DNA of 64,000 nt from Streptacidiphilus fuscans. Its GTDB lineage: Bacteria; Actinomycetota; Actinomycetes; Streptomycetales; Streptomycetaceae. Location: positions 38,719 to 102,718 of the forward strand of contig NZ_JADPRT010000023.1 in the NCBI RefSeq assembly GCF_015690355.1, in the 5' to 3' direction. The position numbers were made by a program, and so were the translations under genes. The notes under the pieces are model-generated. The model saw only the letters and a list, made by a program, of their open reading frames with translations. It did not search any database and was not told the origin of the DNA. Positions 44,845 to 54,433 of this stretch are shown here, piece by piece (within the stretch, counting starts at the first letter, position 1; every line of letters begins with the position of its first letter).

Positions 44845-45450
44845 TCAGCGCGGCAGGTGCAGTGCGATGTCCTCTCGGCGGCGGACGCCCTCCTCGCCGA
44901 CCACGGCGAGCAGCTCGGCGACGCGGCCGCGGCCCGGCAGCTCGGCCTCCGGCTCGGCGTCGAACCACGGGGCGAGCACGAAGCCGCGCTCGTGGGCGCG
45001 CGGGTGGGGCAGGACCAGGTCGGGGACGTCCTGCTCGACGCCCTCGTAGGCGACGATGTCGACGTCGAGCGTGCGCGGGCCCCAGCGGACCTCGCGGACC
45101 CGGCCGAAGGCGTCCTCGATGGCGTTGGCGCGCTCCAGCAGGGAGAGCGGCGGCAGGGTGGTCTTCAGCACCAGCACGGCGTTGAGGTAGGAGGGCTGGC
45201 CCTCCGGGCCGCCGACGCCGTCGGTCTCGAAGACCGCCGAGACGGCCTTGACCCGGACACCGGGGGTGTCCTCCAGCAGGTCGACCGCGCCCTGGAGGGT
45301 CTCCAGGCGGTTGCCGAGGTTGCTGCCGAGGGCGATGACCGCGCGGCGGGGGTTGTGCAGGGTGGTGTCGGCCGAGTCGACTGCGGCCTTGATCTCGGCC
45401 GGGACCGGCGAGGCAGTGGGGTCGGGCGTCATGGGAATCATGGGACTCAT
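44845..45450 (-). CDS. folK: Hydroxymethyldihydropterin pyrophosphokinase
   Basis: Transfers pyrophosphate to 6-hydroxymethyl-7,8-dihydropterin in folate synthesis. 201 aa with ALGSNLGNRLETLQGAVD, PEGQPSYLNAVLVLKT and the HPPK signature RWGPRTLDVDIVAYEG. A 35-residue Met/Pro-rich leader precedes the domain. Its ATG overlaps the folB stop (ATGA at 45447-45450), so the two enzymes, acting one after the other, are coupled. Confidence 0.96.
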   Translation of the reverse strand: MSPMIPMTPDPTASPVPAEIKAAVDSADTTLHNPRRAVIALGSNLGNRLETLQGAVDLLEDTPGVRVKAVSAVFETDGVGGPEGQPSYLNAVLVLKTTLPPLSLLERANAIEDAFGRVREVRWGPRTLDVDIVAYEGVEQDVPDLVLPHPRAHERGFVLAPWFDAEPEAELPGRGRVAELLAVVGEEGVRRREDIALHLPR

Positions 45451-45809
45451 CCGCGGCTCCGAACGATGGTGATGGTGACGTCGTCGAAGGGGACGGTGAT
45501 CGGCGCGTCCGGCTTGTGCACGGTGACCTCCACCTCCTCGACGGCGGCGTGCGTGAGGCACTGGTCGGCGATGCGCTGGGCGAGGGTTTCGATGAGGTCC
45601 ACCGGGTCTCCGGTGACGACGGCGACGACCTCTTCGGCAATGACACCGTAGTGCGCCGTCGCGGCGAGCTCGTCGCCGGACGCGGCCTTGCGCGTGTCCA
45701 CGCCGAGCACCACGTCGACGACGAAGGTCTGGCCGTGCTCCCGTTCACGCGGGAAGACCCCGTGGTGGCCACGGGCCCGCAGGCCCTTGACCGCAATCCG
45801 GTCGAGCAT
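45447..45809 (-). CDS. folB: Dihydroneopterin aldolase
   Basis: 120 aa. Motifs VKGLRARGHHGVFPRERE, VIAEEVVAVVTGDPVDLIET and ADQCLTHAAVEEVEVTVHKP match the family, with the active-site Glu and Lys in the expected places. The ATG at 45809 has GGAG 7 bases upstream; a 12-codon extension is less likely. Its product is the substrate of FolK, encoded next. Confidence 0.95.
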   Translation of the reverse strand: MLDRIAVKGLRARGHHGVFPREREHGQTFVVDVVLGVDTRKAASGDELAATAHYGVIAEEVVAVVTGDPVDLIETLAQRIADQCLTHAAVEEVEVTVHKPDAPITVPFDDVTITIVRSRG

Positions 45810-46036
45810 GTGACGACTCCCTGTGGTCCGGCTCACCGACGACACGCGGGAGCGATCAGGCTTCTTTGCCTACAGGTCCAAGCTACCTTGCAATACTGAC
45901 AATCCCGCGCGGCCCCCTTGTGAATCCCAGGGGCGCGCCCTGTAGCCAACGAATACGACCGGAATGCCCACCTGACGCACACAGCCGCACGCGGCCGTAC
46001 GGCTCAGTCCGCGTCGGCCCCGTCTCAGCCCCGGCC

Positions 46037-46528
46037 TCAGCCCTCGTCGTCGCCCTCGCCGTCGTCGTCCCCACCGCTCGTCAGCACCGGGGAACCGTGG
46101 TGCGACCAGAGCCGCCAACCCTCACTCGTACGTCGGAACAGGTTCGTCGCGACCGCCCGTCCCCCGACCAGGGGACCCAGCTCCCCCTCGGTCTCGACGT
46201 CGCCGCTGGAGAGGATGTTCTCGGTGCAGGTGACAAGTGCCACATCGCCGAGCACCTCGACCTCGACGTCGGTCAGGAAGAACTGGATGTAGTCGGTGTG
46301 GGCCATGATCAGCGCGTACGAGCGCAGCACCGAGGCCCGCCCGCGCAGCACCGGCCAGCCCGGGTGGACGCAGACCGCGCCGTGCACGTCGTCCGCGTCC
46401 GCGCCGGAGACCCAGACGTCGGTGAGGGCGTCCAGGTCGCCCTCCTCCAGGGCGGTGTAGAGGGCGAGGTTGGCCTCGGTGACGGCGGCGACGTCCGCGT
46501 CGGTGCCCGTGGGCACTCCCTCGGTCAC
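46037..46528 (-). CDS. NTF2-like (SnoaL/DUF4440-type) protein
   Basis: 163 aa in the cone-shaped NTF2-like fold: VTEANLALYTALEEGDLDAL, VHPGWPVLRGRASVLRSYA, and a central strand VALVTCTENI. The C-terminus is acidic (GGDDDGEGDDEG). GTG at 46528 overlaps the folP stop (GTGA), so it is coupled to folP. Such proteins may be pterin or ketosteroid-like binders; no catalytic residues can be assigned. Confidence 0.8.
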   Translation of the reverse strand: MTEGVPTGTDADVAAVTEANLALYTALEEGDLDALTDVWVSGADADDVHGAVCVHPGWPVLRGRASVLRSYALIMAHTDYIQFFLTDVEVEVLGDVALVTCTENILSSGDVETEGELGPLVGGRAVATNLFRRTSEGWRLWSHHGSPVLTSGGDDDGEGDDEG

Positions 46529-47382
46529 CTCGCGGCCCGCAGGGCCGCCTCGACGCGCACCGCGTCCGCGCTGGCGGTCACCTCGTGCACCCGGACCGCC
46601 CACGCCCCGCCGGCCGCGGCCAGCGCGGTGACCGCGGCGGTCGCGGCGTCCCGCTCGCGCGCGGGGCGCAGTTCGCCCGTCTGCGCGTCGGCCAGCAGCG
46701 TCCCGAGGAACCGCTTGCGCGAGGCGGCGACCAGGACCGGCCGCTCCAGCCGGGCCCAGGCGTCGACCCGGGCCAGCAGCGCCCAGTCGTCCTCGCGGGT
46801 CTTGGCGAAGCCCAGCCCCGGGTCGACGATCACCTGCTCCGGGCGCACGCCGCCCGCGACGACGGCCTCCATCTGCTGCTCGACCTCGCGGACCACCTCG
46901 CCGACGACGTCCCCGTAGCGGGCCAGGGCGTCCATCTCGGTCGACTGGCCACGCCAGTGCATCACCACAAAGGGGACACCCGTCTCGGCCGCGACCTTGA
47001 CCATCGTCGCGTCCGCACGCCCGCCGCTGACGTCGTTGATCACCTTCGCCCCGGCGGCGACGGCCGCGTCCGCGACGGCGGCGCGCATGGTGTCGACGCT
47101 CACCACCACGCCCTCCGCGGCGAGGCCGCGAACCACCGGCAGCACGCGCCGGAGCTCCTCCTCCTCGGTCACGCGCTTGGCCCCCGGACGGGTGGACTCA
47201 CCACCCACGTCCACGAGATCGGCTCCGCGCCGGGCGAGCTCGACGCCGTGGGCGACGGCCTTGTCCGGATCGAGCCAGAGCCCTCCGTCGGAGAAGGAGT
47301 CCGGGGTGACGTTGACAATGCCCATCACCCCACAGCGGCCCCAGTCAGGCAGCCCGGGGAGAGTACGGCGCGGAGTTTCCAT
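46525..47382 (-). CDS. folP: Dihydropteroate synthase
   Basis: Condenses p-aminobenzoate with the pterin pyrophosphate; the sulfonamide target. 285 aa with signatures VMGIVNVTPDSFSDGG, LVDVGGESTRPGA, KVINDVSGG and DPGLGFAKTREDDW, SRKRFLGTL. ATG 47382 was preferred to the earlier GTG frame; a GATAAT hexamer 8 bases upstream suggests a nearly leaderless transcript. First gene of the folP-NTF2 pair. Confidence 0.96.
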   Translation of the reverse strand: METPRRTLPGLPDWGRCGVMGIVNVTPDSFSDGGLWLDPDKAVAHGVELARRGADLVDVGGESTRPGAKRVTEEEELRRVLPVVRGLAAEGVVVSVDTMRAAVADAAVAAGAKVINDVSGGRADATMVKVAAETGVPFVVMHWRGQSTEMDALARYGDVVGEVVREVEQQMEAVVAGGVRPEQVIVDPGLGFAKTREDDWALLARVDAWARLERPVLVAASRKRFLGTLLADAQTGELRPARERDAATAAVTALAAAGGAWAVRVHEVTASADAVRVEAALRAAR

Positions 47383-47421
47383 GCCCTGATTATCCCGCCA
47401 CACGCAGAGCGGGAAGTTGCA

Positions 47422-49230
47422 CTACCTCGGCGCGGGAATGGTGATCGCCTCGTTCGGGTCGGAGACCGCCCGTTGGAAGCGCCGCAGCGACTTCGGGAGC
47501 TCCATCACGATGAACGCCTCCGCCTGGAGCGCGGCGATGCCGATGCGCGGGAGGTCCGAGGCGCTCGGGTAGACCAGGAACCGCGGTTCCCAGATCGGGC
47601 GGAACTTCGCGTTGAACTTGTACAGCGACTCGATCTGGAACCACCGCGACAGGAAGACCAGCAGCCCGCGCCAAGCGCGCAGCACCGGGCCCGCGCCGAT
47701 CCGCTCGCCGCGTGCCAGCGCCGAGCGGAACATGGCGAAGTTGAGCGAGACCCGGTTGACGCCCAGGGACGGACCGGCCTCCAGCGCCTTGACGATCAGC
47801 AGCTCGTTCAGGCCCGGGTCGGCGTCGCGGTCGCGACGCATCAGCTCCAGCGAGATGCCGTCCTTGCCCCACGGCACGAAGTGCAGCACGGCGCGGATGT
47901 CCGAGGCCCCCTCGGGCGCTCCCTCGACCGCCTTGTGGGCGGTGACGACCACACAGCCCTCGTCGCGGACGTCGCCGAAGCGGCCCAGCGCCATGGAGAA
48001 GCCGCGCTCGGTCTCCGTACCGCGCCAGGTGTCCGCGGCGTGGCGGATCGCCTCGCGCTCCGTCGCGTCCAGCTCCTCGACGCGGCGGACCCGGCACTCG
48101 TAGCCGGCCCGCTCGATGCGCTTCACCATCTGGCGGACGTTGCGCATGGCGCGGCCCTCCAGCGTGAAGTCGGCCACCTCGACGATGGCCTCGTCGCCGA
48201 TCTCCAGCGCGTCCAGGCCCGCCTCGCGGGTCCAGACCTCGCCGCCGGTTTCGCTGCAGCCCATCACGGCGGGGACCCAGGCGTGCCGGTAGGCCTCCTC
48301 CATGAAGCACTTGATCGCGCCCGGCCACGCCTCGACGTCGCCGATCGGGTCGCCGGAGGCGAGCATCACACCGGAGACGACGCGGTAGGCCACCGCTGCC
48401 TTGCCGGTGGGCGAGAAGATCACGCTCTTGTCGCGCCGCAGCGCGAAGTAGCCGAGCGAGTCGCGGGCGCCGTGCTTGATCAGCAGCTCGCGGACCCGCT
48501 GCTCCTCGGACGCGTCCAGGCGGGCGACCGGCTTGGACGGGCGCAGCGCCAGCCACGCCGTGCTGACCGCGGTGAACAGGCCGAGGCCGGCCAGCGAGTA
48601 GTAGACCAGGTCGCCGGTGCGGTCACCGACGTACTGGATCGGGCCGCCGATGCCGAGCAGGCCCCAGAAGACCTCCCAGAATCGTTCCCGCAGTGTGGGA
48701 TCGCCCACGGTCGTCTTGGCGTGCGAGCTGACGATGATCATGCCGAGCCCGAAGCTCAGCGCGAGCATCAGCACGAAGTTGAACAGCGCCCGCCACCGCG
48801 TGCGCGGGTCGGACAGGGCGTAGAACTCACGGTGGTTGACCAGCAGCAGCACCCAGACGACCAGCGAGATCACCGCCGTGCCGGTGTGGTGCCAGCGCAG
48901 CAGCTCGACCAGCGCGCCGACCGGCAGCAGCACGGCCACAGCACGGAACGCGCGCGCCTTACGGCGGCGCAGCGCGTGCGCCAGCATGATCAGCAGGATG
49001 CCGACGACCAGCGACGCGGCCGTGGCCAGCGTGGTGACCGTGCCCGGCAGCAGGCTGGCGATCTTGTGGGCGTCGCTCTCGCGGAAGTGCGGCTCCACCC
49101 CGGCGACGATGTCGAAGATGCCGATCAGGGCCGTGGCGTAGCCGACTGCACGTGGCACCCAGGGGCGGGAGACCTTGGGGATCGGCAGGCCCTTGCGGGT
49201 CGGTCGCTCGGTGGCCACGGGTTCACTCAT
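47422..49230 (-). CDS. DUF2156 (MprF/LysX-like) membrane protein
   Basis: 602 aa. About six transmembrane helices (residues 25-230) are followed by a C-terminal DUF2156 domain of GNAT-like fold (VIFSPTGKAAVAYRVVSGV, SGDPIGDVEAWPGAI, MVKRIERAGYECRVRRVEEL, LNFAMFRSALARGERIG). This is the layout of lysylphosphatidylglycerol synthases, which add lysine from Lys-tRNA to lipids and lower susceptibility to cationic peptides. I did not verify the substrate residues. Divergent from the esterase gene. Confidence 0.85.
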   Translation of the reverse strand: MSEPVATERPTRKGLPIPKVSRPWVPRAVGYATALIGIFDIVAGVEPHFRESDAHKIASLLPGTVTTLATAASLVVGILLIMLAHALRRRKARAFRAVAVLLPVGALVELLRWHHTGTAVISLVVWVLLLVNHREFYALSDPRTRWRALFNFVLMLALSFGLGMIIVSSHAKTTVGDPTLRERFWEVFWGLLGIGGPIQYVGDRTGDLVYYSLAGLGLFTAVSTAWLALRPSKPVARLDASEEQRVRELLIKHGARDSLGYFALRRDKSVIFSPTGKAAVAYRVVSGVMLASGDPIGDVEAWPGAIKCFMEEAYRHAWVPAVMGCSETGGEVWTREAGLDALEIGDEAIVEVADFTLEGRAMRNVRQMVKRIERAGYECRVRRVEELDATEREAIRHAADTWRGTETERGFSMALGRFGDVRDEGCVVVTAHKAVEGAPEGASDIRAVLHFVPWGKDGISLELMRRDRDADPGLNELLIVKALEAGPSLGVNRVSLNFAMFRSALARGERIGAGPVLRAWRGLLVFLSRWFQIESLYKFNAKFRPIWEPRFLVYPSASDLPRIGIAALQAEAFIVMELPKSLRRFQRAVSDPNEAITIPAPR

Positions 49231-49468
49231 GGGAGCAAAGCGTAGACGCACAGGTAAGGACTTGGTTCCCGGCGGGACGTCGTAGGTGATGAGCACACAT
49301 GAATAGCAGGCGTACGGGGACTACAGTGCGGGTGCTCAGGAACCGCTCAGGCATGCTGGAACGTCGGACCTCCGGACCCGAACCACCAATCGGGCCGGAG
49401 CAGGACACGCGGCGTCGCCGGACAGCGACGGGCGGTCATCGGGACAGAGGTTTGGGCGCAGGCACGAC

Positions 49469-50629
49469 ATGGGACTCACCAGCAAGAAACTGGAGCTGCT
49501 CGTCGCAGTACTGGCGATCGCCAGCTTCGTCGGAACGGTCTGGCTCTGGCCCAGGCTGAGCGGGCGGAACTGGAAGGCCGTCAGCGGACGGGTCGGCACG
49601 CTGCTGCTGAGCCAGGTACTGAGCCTGGTCGCGATCGGGCTGGTCGCCAACAACTGGGGCGGCTTCTACAGCTCCTTCAGCGACCTCTTCGGCACGGACC
49701 AGGGTCCGGCGCCGACGATCGTCGACCACAGCAGGCAGACGTCGGACAGCAAGGGCGTGGGCAGCGTCACCGTCCAGAACAGCAAGCCGGTCGCGCTCCA
49801 GCTGGGCGGCGCGGGCGCCGGCGCGAGCGGCGGTTCGGTCCAGCAGGTCTCGATACAGGGCGGCTCGACGGGCCTGACCGAGCCCGCGTTCGTCTACCTG
49901 CCGGCCGCGTACAAGGACGCGGCGAGCGCGCACAGGAAGTTCCCGGTGATGGTCGTCTTCACCGGCTACCCGGGCACGCCGGACAACCTGATCTCGCGGA
50001 TGAAGTACCCGACGATCGCGGCGCAGGACATCTTCCAGAAGAAGATGCCGCCGACGGTGATGGTGCTGATGCGGCCGTCCGTGGTGATGCCGCGCGACAA
50101 CGAGTGCCAGGACGTCCCCGGCGGGCCGCAGGCGCAGACCTTCTTCGCGAAGGACCTGCGGCGTGCGCTGGCCACGCAGTACAACGTCTCCACCGCGGGC
50201 AGCGCGTGGGGCGTGATCGGCGACTCCACTGGCGGCTACTGCGCGCTGTCGCTCGCGATGCGCGAGCCCGGCTCGTTCACGGCGGCGGCGTCGCTCTCCG
50301 GCTACTACAAGGCGGCGGAGGACTCCACCACCGGCAACCTGTTCGGCGGCAGCCAGGCGCTGCGCAACCAGGCCGACCTGATGTGGCGGGTGGCGCACCT
50401 TCCGGCTTCGCCGGTGTCGCTGTTGGTGACCAGCAGCAAGACCGAGGCGGACTACAAGGACACGCAGGCGTTCATCAAGGCGGTCGAGGGGAAGCCGCCG
50501 TTCGCGATCTCGTCGCTGTTCCTGGTGTCGGGTGGCCACAATTTCACTACGTGGAACCAGGAAACCCCGCTGGCGGTCCCGTGGGTGGCAAACCACCTGG
50601 TCGTCCCGGGGAGCACCGGTACCGCCTGA
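49469..50629 (+). CDS. Membrane-anchored esterase (Ag85-like alpha/beta hydrolase)
   Basis: 386 aa. Two hydrophobic helices near the N-terminus (LLVAVLAIASFVGTVWLW, LLLSQVLSLVAIGLVA) are followed by an extracellular alpha/beta hydrolase domain with FTGYPGTPDNL, the nucleophile elbow GVIGDSTGGYCAL, and the catalytic His in SGGHNFTTWNQ. It resembles the esterase D/mycolyltransferase superfamily. Substrate unknown. Ends just before palindromic repeat copy 4. Confidence 0.85.
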   Translation: MGLTSKKLELLVAVLAIASFVGTVWLWPRLSGRNWKAVSGRVGTLLLSQVLSLVAIGLVANNWGGFYSSFSDLFGTDQGPAPTIVDHSRQTSDSKGVGSVTVQNSKPVALQLGGAGAGASGGSVQQVSIQGGSTGLTEPAFVYLPAAYKDAASAHRKFPVMVVFTGYPGTPDNLISRMKYPTIAAQDIFQKKMPPTVMVLMRPSVVMPRDNECQDVPGGPQAQTFFAKDLRRALATQYNVSTAGSAWGVIGDSTGGYCALSLAMREPGSFTAAASLSGYYKAAEDSTTGNLFGGSQALRNQADLMWRVAHLPASPVSLLVTSSKTEADYKDTQAFIKAVEGKPPFAISSLFLVSGGHNFTTWNQETPLAVPWVANHLVVPGSTGTA

Positions 50630-50646
50630 CGTTCAGTTGCAACACC

Positions 50647-50751
50647 CAGGGGCGCGGGGAACTGCGCGAGAAACCACCCGGAGCGGATGGCCCTGAACAT
50701 TCGGGGCTCTACCTGTCTGGGTGGCTTGTCGCGCAGTTCCCCGCGCCCCTG
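50647..50751. repeat. Palindromic intergenic repeat, copy 4
   Basis: 23-bp arms (50647-50669 and 50729-50751) are perfect inverse complements; the left begins CAGGGGCGCGGGGAACTGCG. The loop contains GGATGGCCCTGAACATTCGG, the best preserved loop of the four. It sits between the convergent esterase and folE genes. Confidence 0.9.
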
Positions 50752-50770
50752 AGTGGCCCTTTGCGAAAAG

Positions 50771-51379
50771 TCAGCGGCTGACGATGAGGCTCATGGCCTC
50801 CGCGCGGGTCTTGCCGTCGCGGAGTTGGCCGCGGACCGCGGAGGTCATCGTCTTGGCGCCGGGCTTGCGGATGCCGCGCACGCTCATGCACATGTGCTCC
50901 GCTTCGACGACCACGATCACGCCGCGGGCCTCGAGAATCCGCATCAGCGAGTCCGCGATCTGCGTCGTCAGACGCTCCTGGACCTGCGGGCGGCGGGCGA
51001 AGACGTCGACCAGGCGGGCCAGCTTCGAGAGGCCGGTGATCTTGCCGTTCTCGGCGGGTATGTAACCGACGTGCGCCACGCCGTGGAACGGCAGCAGGTG
51101 GTGCTCGCAGCAGGAGACCAGCTCGATGTCCTTGACCAGGACCAGCTCGTCGTGGCCCAGGTCGAAGACGGTGGTCAGCACGTCCTCGGGCTCCTGGAAG
51201 AGACCCGCGAAGATCTCCTTGTACGCCCGTGCCACGCGCGCCGGGGTGTCCTGCAGGCCCTCGCGGTCGGGGTTCTCGCCGACGGCGATGAGCAGTTCCC
51301 GGACCGCGTCCTCCGCTCGCTTCTGGTCGAACTCCCGGACGGCGCCGGACGAACCGTCGATGGTCACCGGGTCGATCAT
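50771..51379 (-). CDS. folE: GTP cyclohydrolase I
   Basis: Makes dihydroneopterin triphosphate from GTP, the first folate step. 202 aa with GLQDTPARVARAYKEIFAGL, the zinc-site ELVSCCEHHLLPFHGVAHVG, LARLVDVFARRPQVQERLT and MCMSVRGIRKPG. It is far from the other fol genes (42.5-47.4 kb) but faces the same way. It lies downstream of ftsH, separated by a strong hairpin. Confidence 0.97.
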   Translation of the reverse strand: MIDPVTIDGSSGAVREFDQKRAEDAVRELLIAVGENPDREGLQDTPARVARAYKEIFAGLFQEPEDVLTTVFDLGHDELVLVKDIELVSCCEHHLLPFHGVAHVGYIPAENGKITGLSKLARLVDVFARRPQVQERLTTQIADSLMRILEARGVIVVVEAEHMCMSVRGIRKPGAKTMTSAVRGQLRDGKTRAEAMSLIVSR

Positions 51380-51429
51380 GGGCGGTTCTCCTCAGAACGA
51401 AGCAGAGCAAAAAACGTCGGACAAACGGA

Positions 51430-51464
51430 CTGCTGCCCCAAGGCTAATAGCCTTGGGGCAGCAG
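51430..51464 (-). terminator. Terminator of ftsH
   Basis: Perfect 16-bp stem CTGCTGCCCCAAGGCT / AGCCTTGGGGCAGCAG with a 3-base loop. On the minus strand the sequence after it becomes T-rich (ACGTTTTTTGC), typical of an intrinsic terminator. Confidence 0.9.
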
Positions 51465-51490
51465 CGTTCATTCCGGATAGCCGCCAGGGA

Positions 51491-53509
51491 CTACAGCTCC
51501 GGCTGGTCCAGACCCGGCAGCGGCGGGAGCGAGGTGCCCTTGTCCAGGGACGGGGTCGCGTCGCTGACGCCGTTGGTGAGGGTGAGCTCGCGCGGCGACT
51601 GCACCGGCGGGCGGGTGGACGGAGTCCGTCGCGGCGAGCCGGTCCACGCCGGACGCGGCGGACGCTTGACGATCGGGGCGAAGATCTCGGCGAGCTGCTC
51701 CTTGTTCAGGGTCTCCTTGTCGAGGAGCTCCAGAACCAGGGTGTCCAGCACGTCGCGGTTCTCGACCAGGATCTCCCACGCCTCGTTGTGGGCGTTCTCG
51801 ATCAGCTTCTTGACCTCCTCGTCCACCAGGGCGGCGACCTCTTCCGAGTAGTCGCGCTGGTGGCCCATCTCACGGCCCAGGAAGGGCTCGGAGGAGTCGG
51901 TCCCGAACTTGATCGCGCCGAGGCGCTCGGTCATGCCGTACTGGGTGACCATGGCCCGCGCGGTGGCGGTCGCCTTCTCGATGTCGTTGGACGCGCCGGT
52001 GGTCGGGTCGTGGAAGACCAGCTCCTCCGCCGCGCGCCCGCCCATCATGTAGCCGAGCTGGTCGAGCATCTCGTTGCGCGTGGTCGAGTACTTGTCCTCG
52101 TCCGGCAGCACCATCGTGTAACCGAGGGCGCGGCCGCGGGAGAGGATCGTGACCTTGTGCACCGGGTCGCTGTTCGGCGAGGCCGCCGCGACCAGGGCGT
52201 GACCGCCCTCGTGGTACGCGGTGATCTTCTTCTCCTTGTCGGACATGATCCGCGTGCGCTTCTGCGGACCCGCCACGACGCGGTCGATCGCCTCGTCCAG
52301 GGTGTTGTTGTCGATCAGCTTCTTGTCACCACGCGCGGTGAGCAGCGCGGCCTCGTTGAGGACGTTGCTCAGGTCGGCGCCGGTGAAGCCGGGGGTGCGA
52401 CGGGCGACGGCCATGAGGTCGACGTCCGGGGCGACCGGCTTGCCCTTCTGGTGGACCTTGAGGATCTCCAGTCGGCCGATCAGGTCCGGCCGGTCCACGG
52501 CGATCTGCCGGTCGAAGCGGCCCGGACGCAGCAGCGCCGGGTCGAGGATGTCGGGCCGGTTGGTCGCCGCGATCAGGATCACGCCGCCCTTGACGTCGAA
52601 GCCGTCCATCTCGACGAGCAGCTGGTTCAGGGTCTGCTCGCGCTCGTCGTGACCACCGCCGAGGCCGGCGCCGCGGTGGCGGCCGACCGCGTCGATCTCG
52701 TCGACGAAGACGATCGCCGGGGCGTTCGCCTTGGCCTGCTCGAACAGGTCACGGACTCGGGAGGCGCCGACACCGACGAACATCTCGACGAAGTCGGAAC
52801 CCGAGATCGAGTAGAACGGCACCCCGGCCTCGCCGGCGACGGCGCGGGCCAGCAGGGTCTTACCGGTTCCGGGCGGACCGTAGAGCAGCACACCCTTGGG
52901 GATCTTGGCTCCCACGGCCTGGAACTTGGCCGGCTCCTGCAGGAACTCCTTGATCTCCTGGAGCTCCTCGACCGCCTCGTCGGCGCCCGCGACGTCCGAG
53001 AACGTCGTCTTCGGGGTGTCCTTGGTGATCAGCTTCGCCTTGGACTTGCCGAACTGCATGACGCGGGAGCCGCCGCCCTGCATCTGGTTCATCAGGAACA
53101 GGAAGACCACGACGATCAGCACGAACGGCAGGAGCGAGAGCAGGATGCCGACGAAGGCGTTCTGCTTGTCCTGCTTGACCGTGTAACTGCCGAGCTTGCC
53201 CTGGTCCACCGACTGCTGCAGGTTGTTCTGCAGGTCAGCCGCGAACTGGTCCGATGCGTACTGCGCCTGGATCATGTTCGTGCCGTCGACGGTCTTGCCG
53301 TCCTTCAGCTGAACCTTGATCAACTGACTGTCGCCCGTCGTGACCTGCACCGACTGGGCGTTGCCCTGGTCGATCTGGCTGATGACCTGGCTCGTGTCCT
53401 CGGTCTTGTAGCCCTGGGTCGAGGAGACGACCTGCATCAGCACGACGACGGCGAGGACGGCCAGCACAATCCACATCACCGGCGCACGGAAGTATCGCTT
53501 CACGTCCAT
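51491..53509 (-). CDS. ftsH: ATP-dependent zinc metalloprotease FtsH
   Basis: Membrane-anchored AAA+ protease. 672 aa: helix 1 (APVMWIVLAVLAVVVLMQVV), a periplasmic segment of about 90 residues, helix 2 (LLSLLPFVLIVVVFLFLM), AAA domain with Walker A GPPGTGKTLL (about 211), Walker B IVFVDEIDA, and SRH region ATNRPDILDPALLRPGRFDR, then the zinc-protease motif YHEGGHALV (about 433). The C-terminus is long and Pro/Thr-rich, as usual in actinobacteria. Hairpins flank it on both sides. Confidence 0.98.
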   Translation of the reverse strand: MDVKRYFRAPVMWIVLAVLAVVVLMQVVSSTQGYKTEDTSQVISQIDQGNAQSVQVTTGDSQLIKVQLKDGKTVDGTNMIQAQYASDQFAADLQNNLQQSVDQGKLGSYTVKQDKQNAFVGILLSLLPFVLIVVVFLFLMNQMQGGGSRVMQFGKSKAKLITKDTPKTTFSDVAGADEAVEELQEIKEFLQEPAKFQAVGAKIPKGVLLYGPPGTGKTLLARAVAGEAGVPFYSISGSDFVEMFVGVGASRVRDLFEQAKANAPAIVFVDEIDAVGRHRGAGLGGGHDEREQTLNQLLVEMDGFDVKGGVILIAATNRPDILDPALLRPGRFDRQIAVDRPDLIGRLEILKVHQKGKPVAPDVDLMAVARRTPGFTGADLSNVLNEAALLTARGDKKLIDNNTLDEAIDRVVAGPQKRTRIMSDKEKKITAYHEGGHALVAAASPNSDPVHKVTILSRGRALGYTMVLPDEDKYSTTRNEMLDQLGYMMGGRAAEELVFHDPTTGASNDIEKATATARAMVTQYGMTERLGAIKFGTDSSEPFLGREMGHQRDYSEEVAALVDEEVKKLIENAHNEAWEILVENRDVLDTLVLELLDKETLNKEQLAEIFAPIVKRPPRPAWTGSPRRTPSTRPPVQSPRELTLTNGVSDATPSLDKGTSLPPLPGLDQPEL

Positions 53510-53711
53510 CCATGCGGGGCGACCAGAGCCGCCCCGTCCCTCCTGCCACTGTGCGGCACCTCCACGGCTCTACGCCGGGGGTGCGTCCTATGTCTGTGTT
53601 TGTCCTCGACCGTCCCGATAGGAACAGCGAATTATTGGACGGTACCGCAGCCATTCTCCATCGAGATGGTTGCGTTCCCGTGTCAAACGGCTCTTCCCAG
53701 GGTCCAACGGA

Positions 53712-53743
53712 GGGAAACCGGGCACTGTTCCCGCCCGGTTCCC
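53712..53743 (-). terminator. Hairpin downstream of hpt
   Basis: Arms GGGAAACCGGGC and GCCCGGTTCCC pair with one bulge, between the hpt stop and the ftsH start; probably an attenuator or terminator for hpt. Confidence 0.5.
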
Positions 53744-53764
53744 CACGTTCTGGAGAGAAATCCC

Positions 53765-54319
53765 TCAGCCGCCGTAGACGTGCGGCGCGAGCGTGCCCAC
53801 GAAGGGGAGGTTACGGAACTTCTCGGCGTAGTCCAGGCCGTAGCCGACCACGAACTCGTTGGGGATGTCGAAACCGACGTACTTGACGTCGATCGACACC
53901 TTGGCCGCGTCCGGCTTGCGCAGCAGGGTGCAGACCTCCAGGGAGGCCGGGTTGCGCGACTGCAGGTTGCTGAGCAGCCAGGACAGGGTCAGGCCGGAGT
54001 CGATGATGTCCTCGACGATCAGGACGTCCCGGCCGGAGATGTCGGTGTCCAGGTCCTTGAGGATGCGGACCACACCGGACGACTTGGTCCCCATGCCGTA
54101 GGAGGACACCGCCATCCAGTCCATGGTCAGGTCCGAGTGCAGGGTGCGGGCGAGGTCCGCCATCACCATGACGGCGCCCTTGAGCACGCCGACGATCAGC
54201 AGTTCCTTGCCCGCGTAGTCGCGGTCGATCTGCGCGGCGAGTTCCGCGAGCTTGGCGTCGATCTCGTCCTTGCTGATGAGCACCTTGGCAAGGTCGGTGC
54301 CCATGTCCTTCTCGTCCAC
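53765..54319 (-). CDS. hpt: Hypoxanthine phosphoribosyltransferase
   Basis: Purine salvage enzyme. 184 aa with LLIVGVLKGAVMVMADLAR, the PRPP motif VLIVEDIIDSGLTLSWLL and the base-site segment GFDIPNEFVVGYGLDYAEKF. Starts at ATG 54349, or GTG 54370, are also open; GTG 54319 has GAGGAAG at suitable spacing and gives the family's usual length. It follows tilS, as in many Gram-positive genomes. Confidence 0.95.
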   Translation of the reverse strand: MDEKDMGTDLAKVLISKDEIDAKLAELAAQIDRDYAGKELLIVGVLKGAVMVMADLARTLHSDLTMDWMAVSSYGMGTKSSGVVRILKDLDTDISGRDVLIVEDIIDSGLTLSWLLSNLQSRNPASLEVCTLLRKPDAAKVSIDVKYVGFDIPNEFVVGYGLDYAEKFRNLPFVGTLAPHVYGG

Positions 54320-54433
54320 CCGCGCTACTTCCTCAGAGCTGGAGATCATGGAGATCGCAGAGTCGTCCACCCTGCGGCTGCATCGTCAACCTTACGGGAG
54401 CGACTCCGGCACAACGGACCGTCCGGAAGCAGC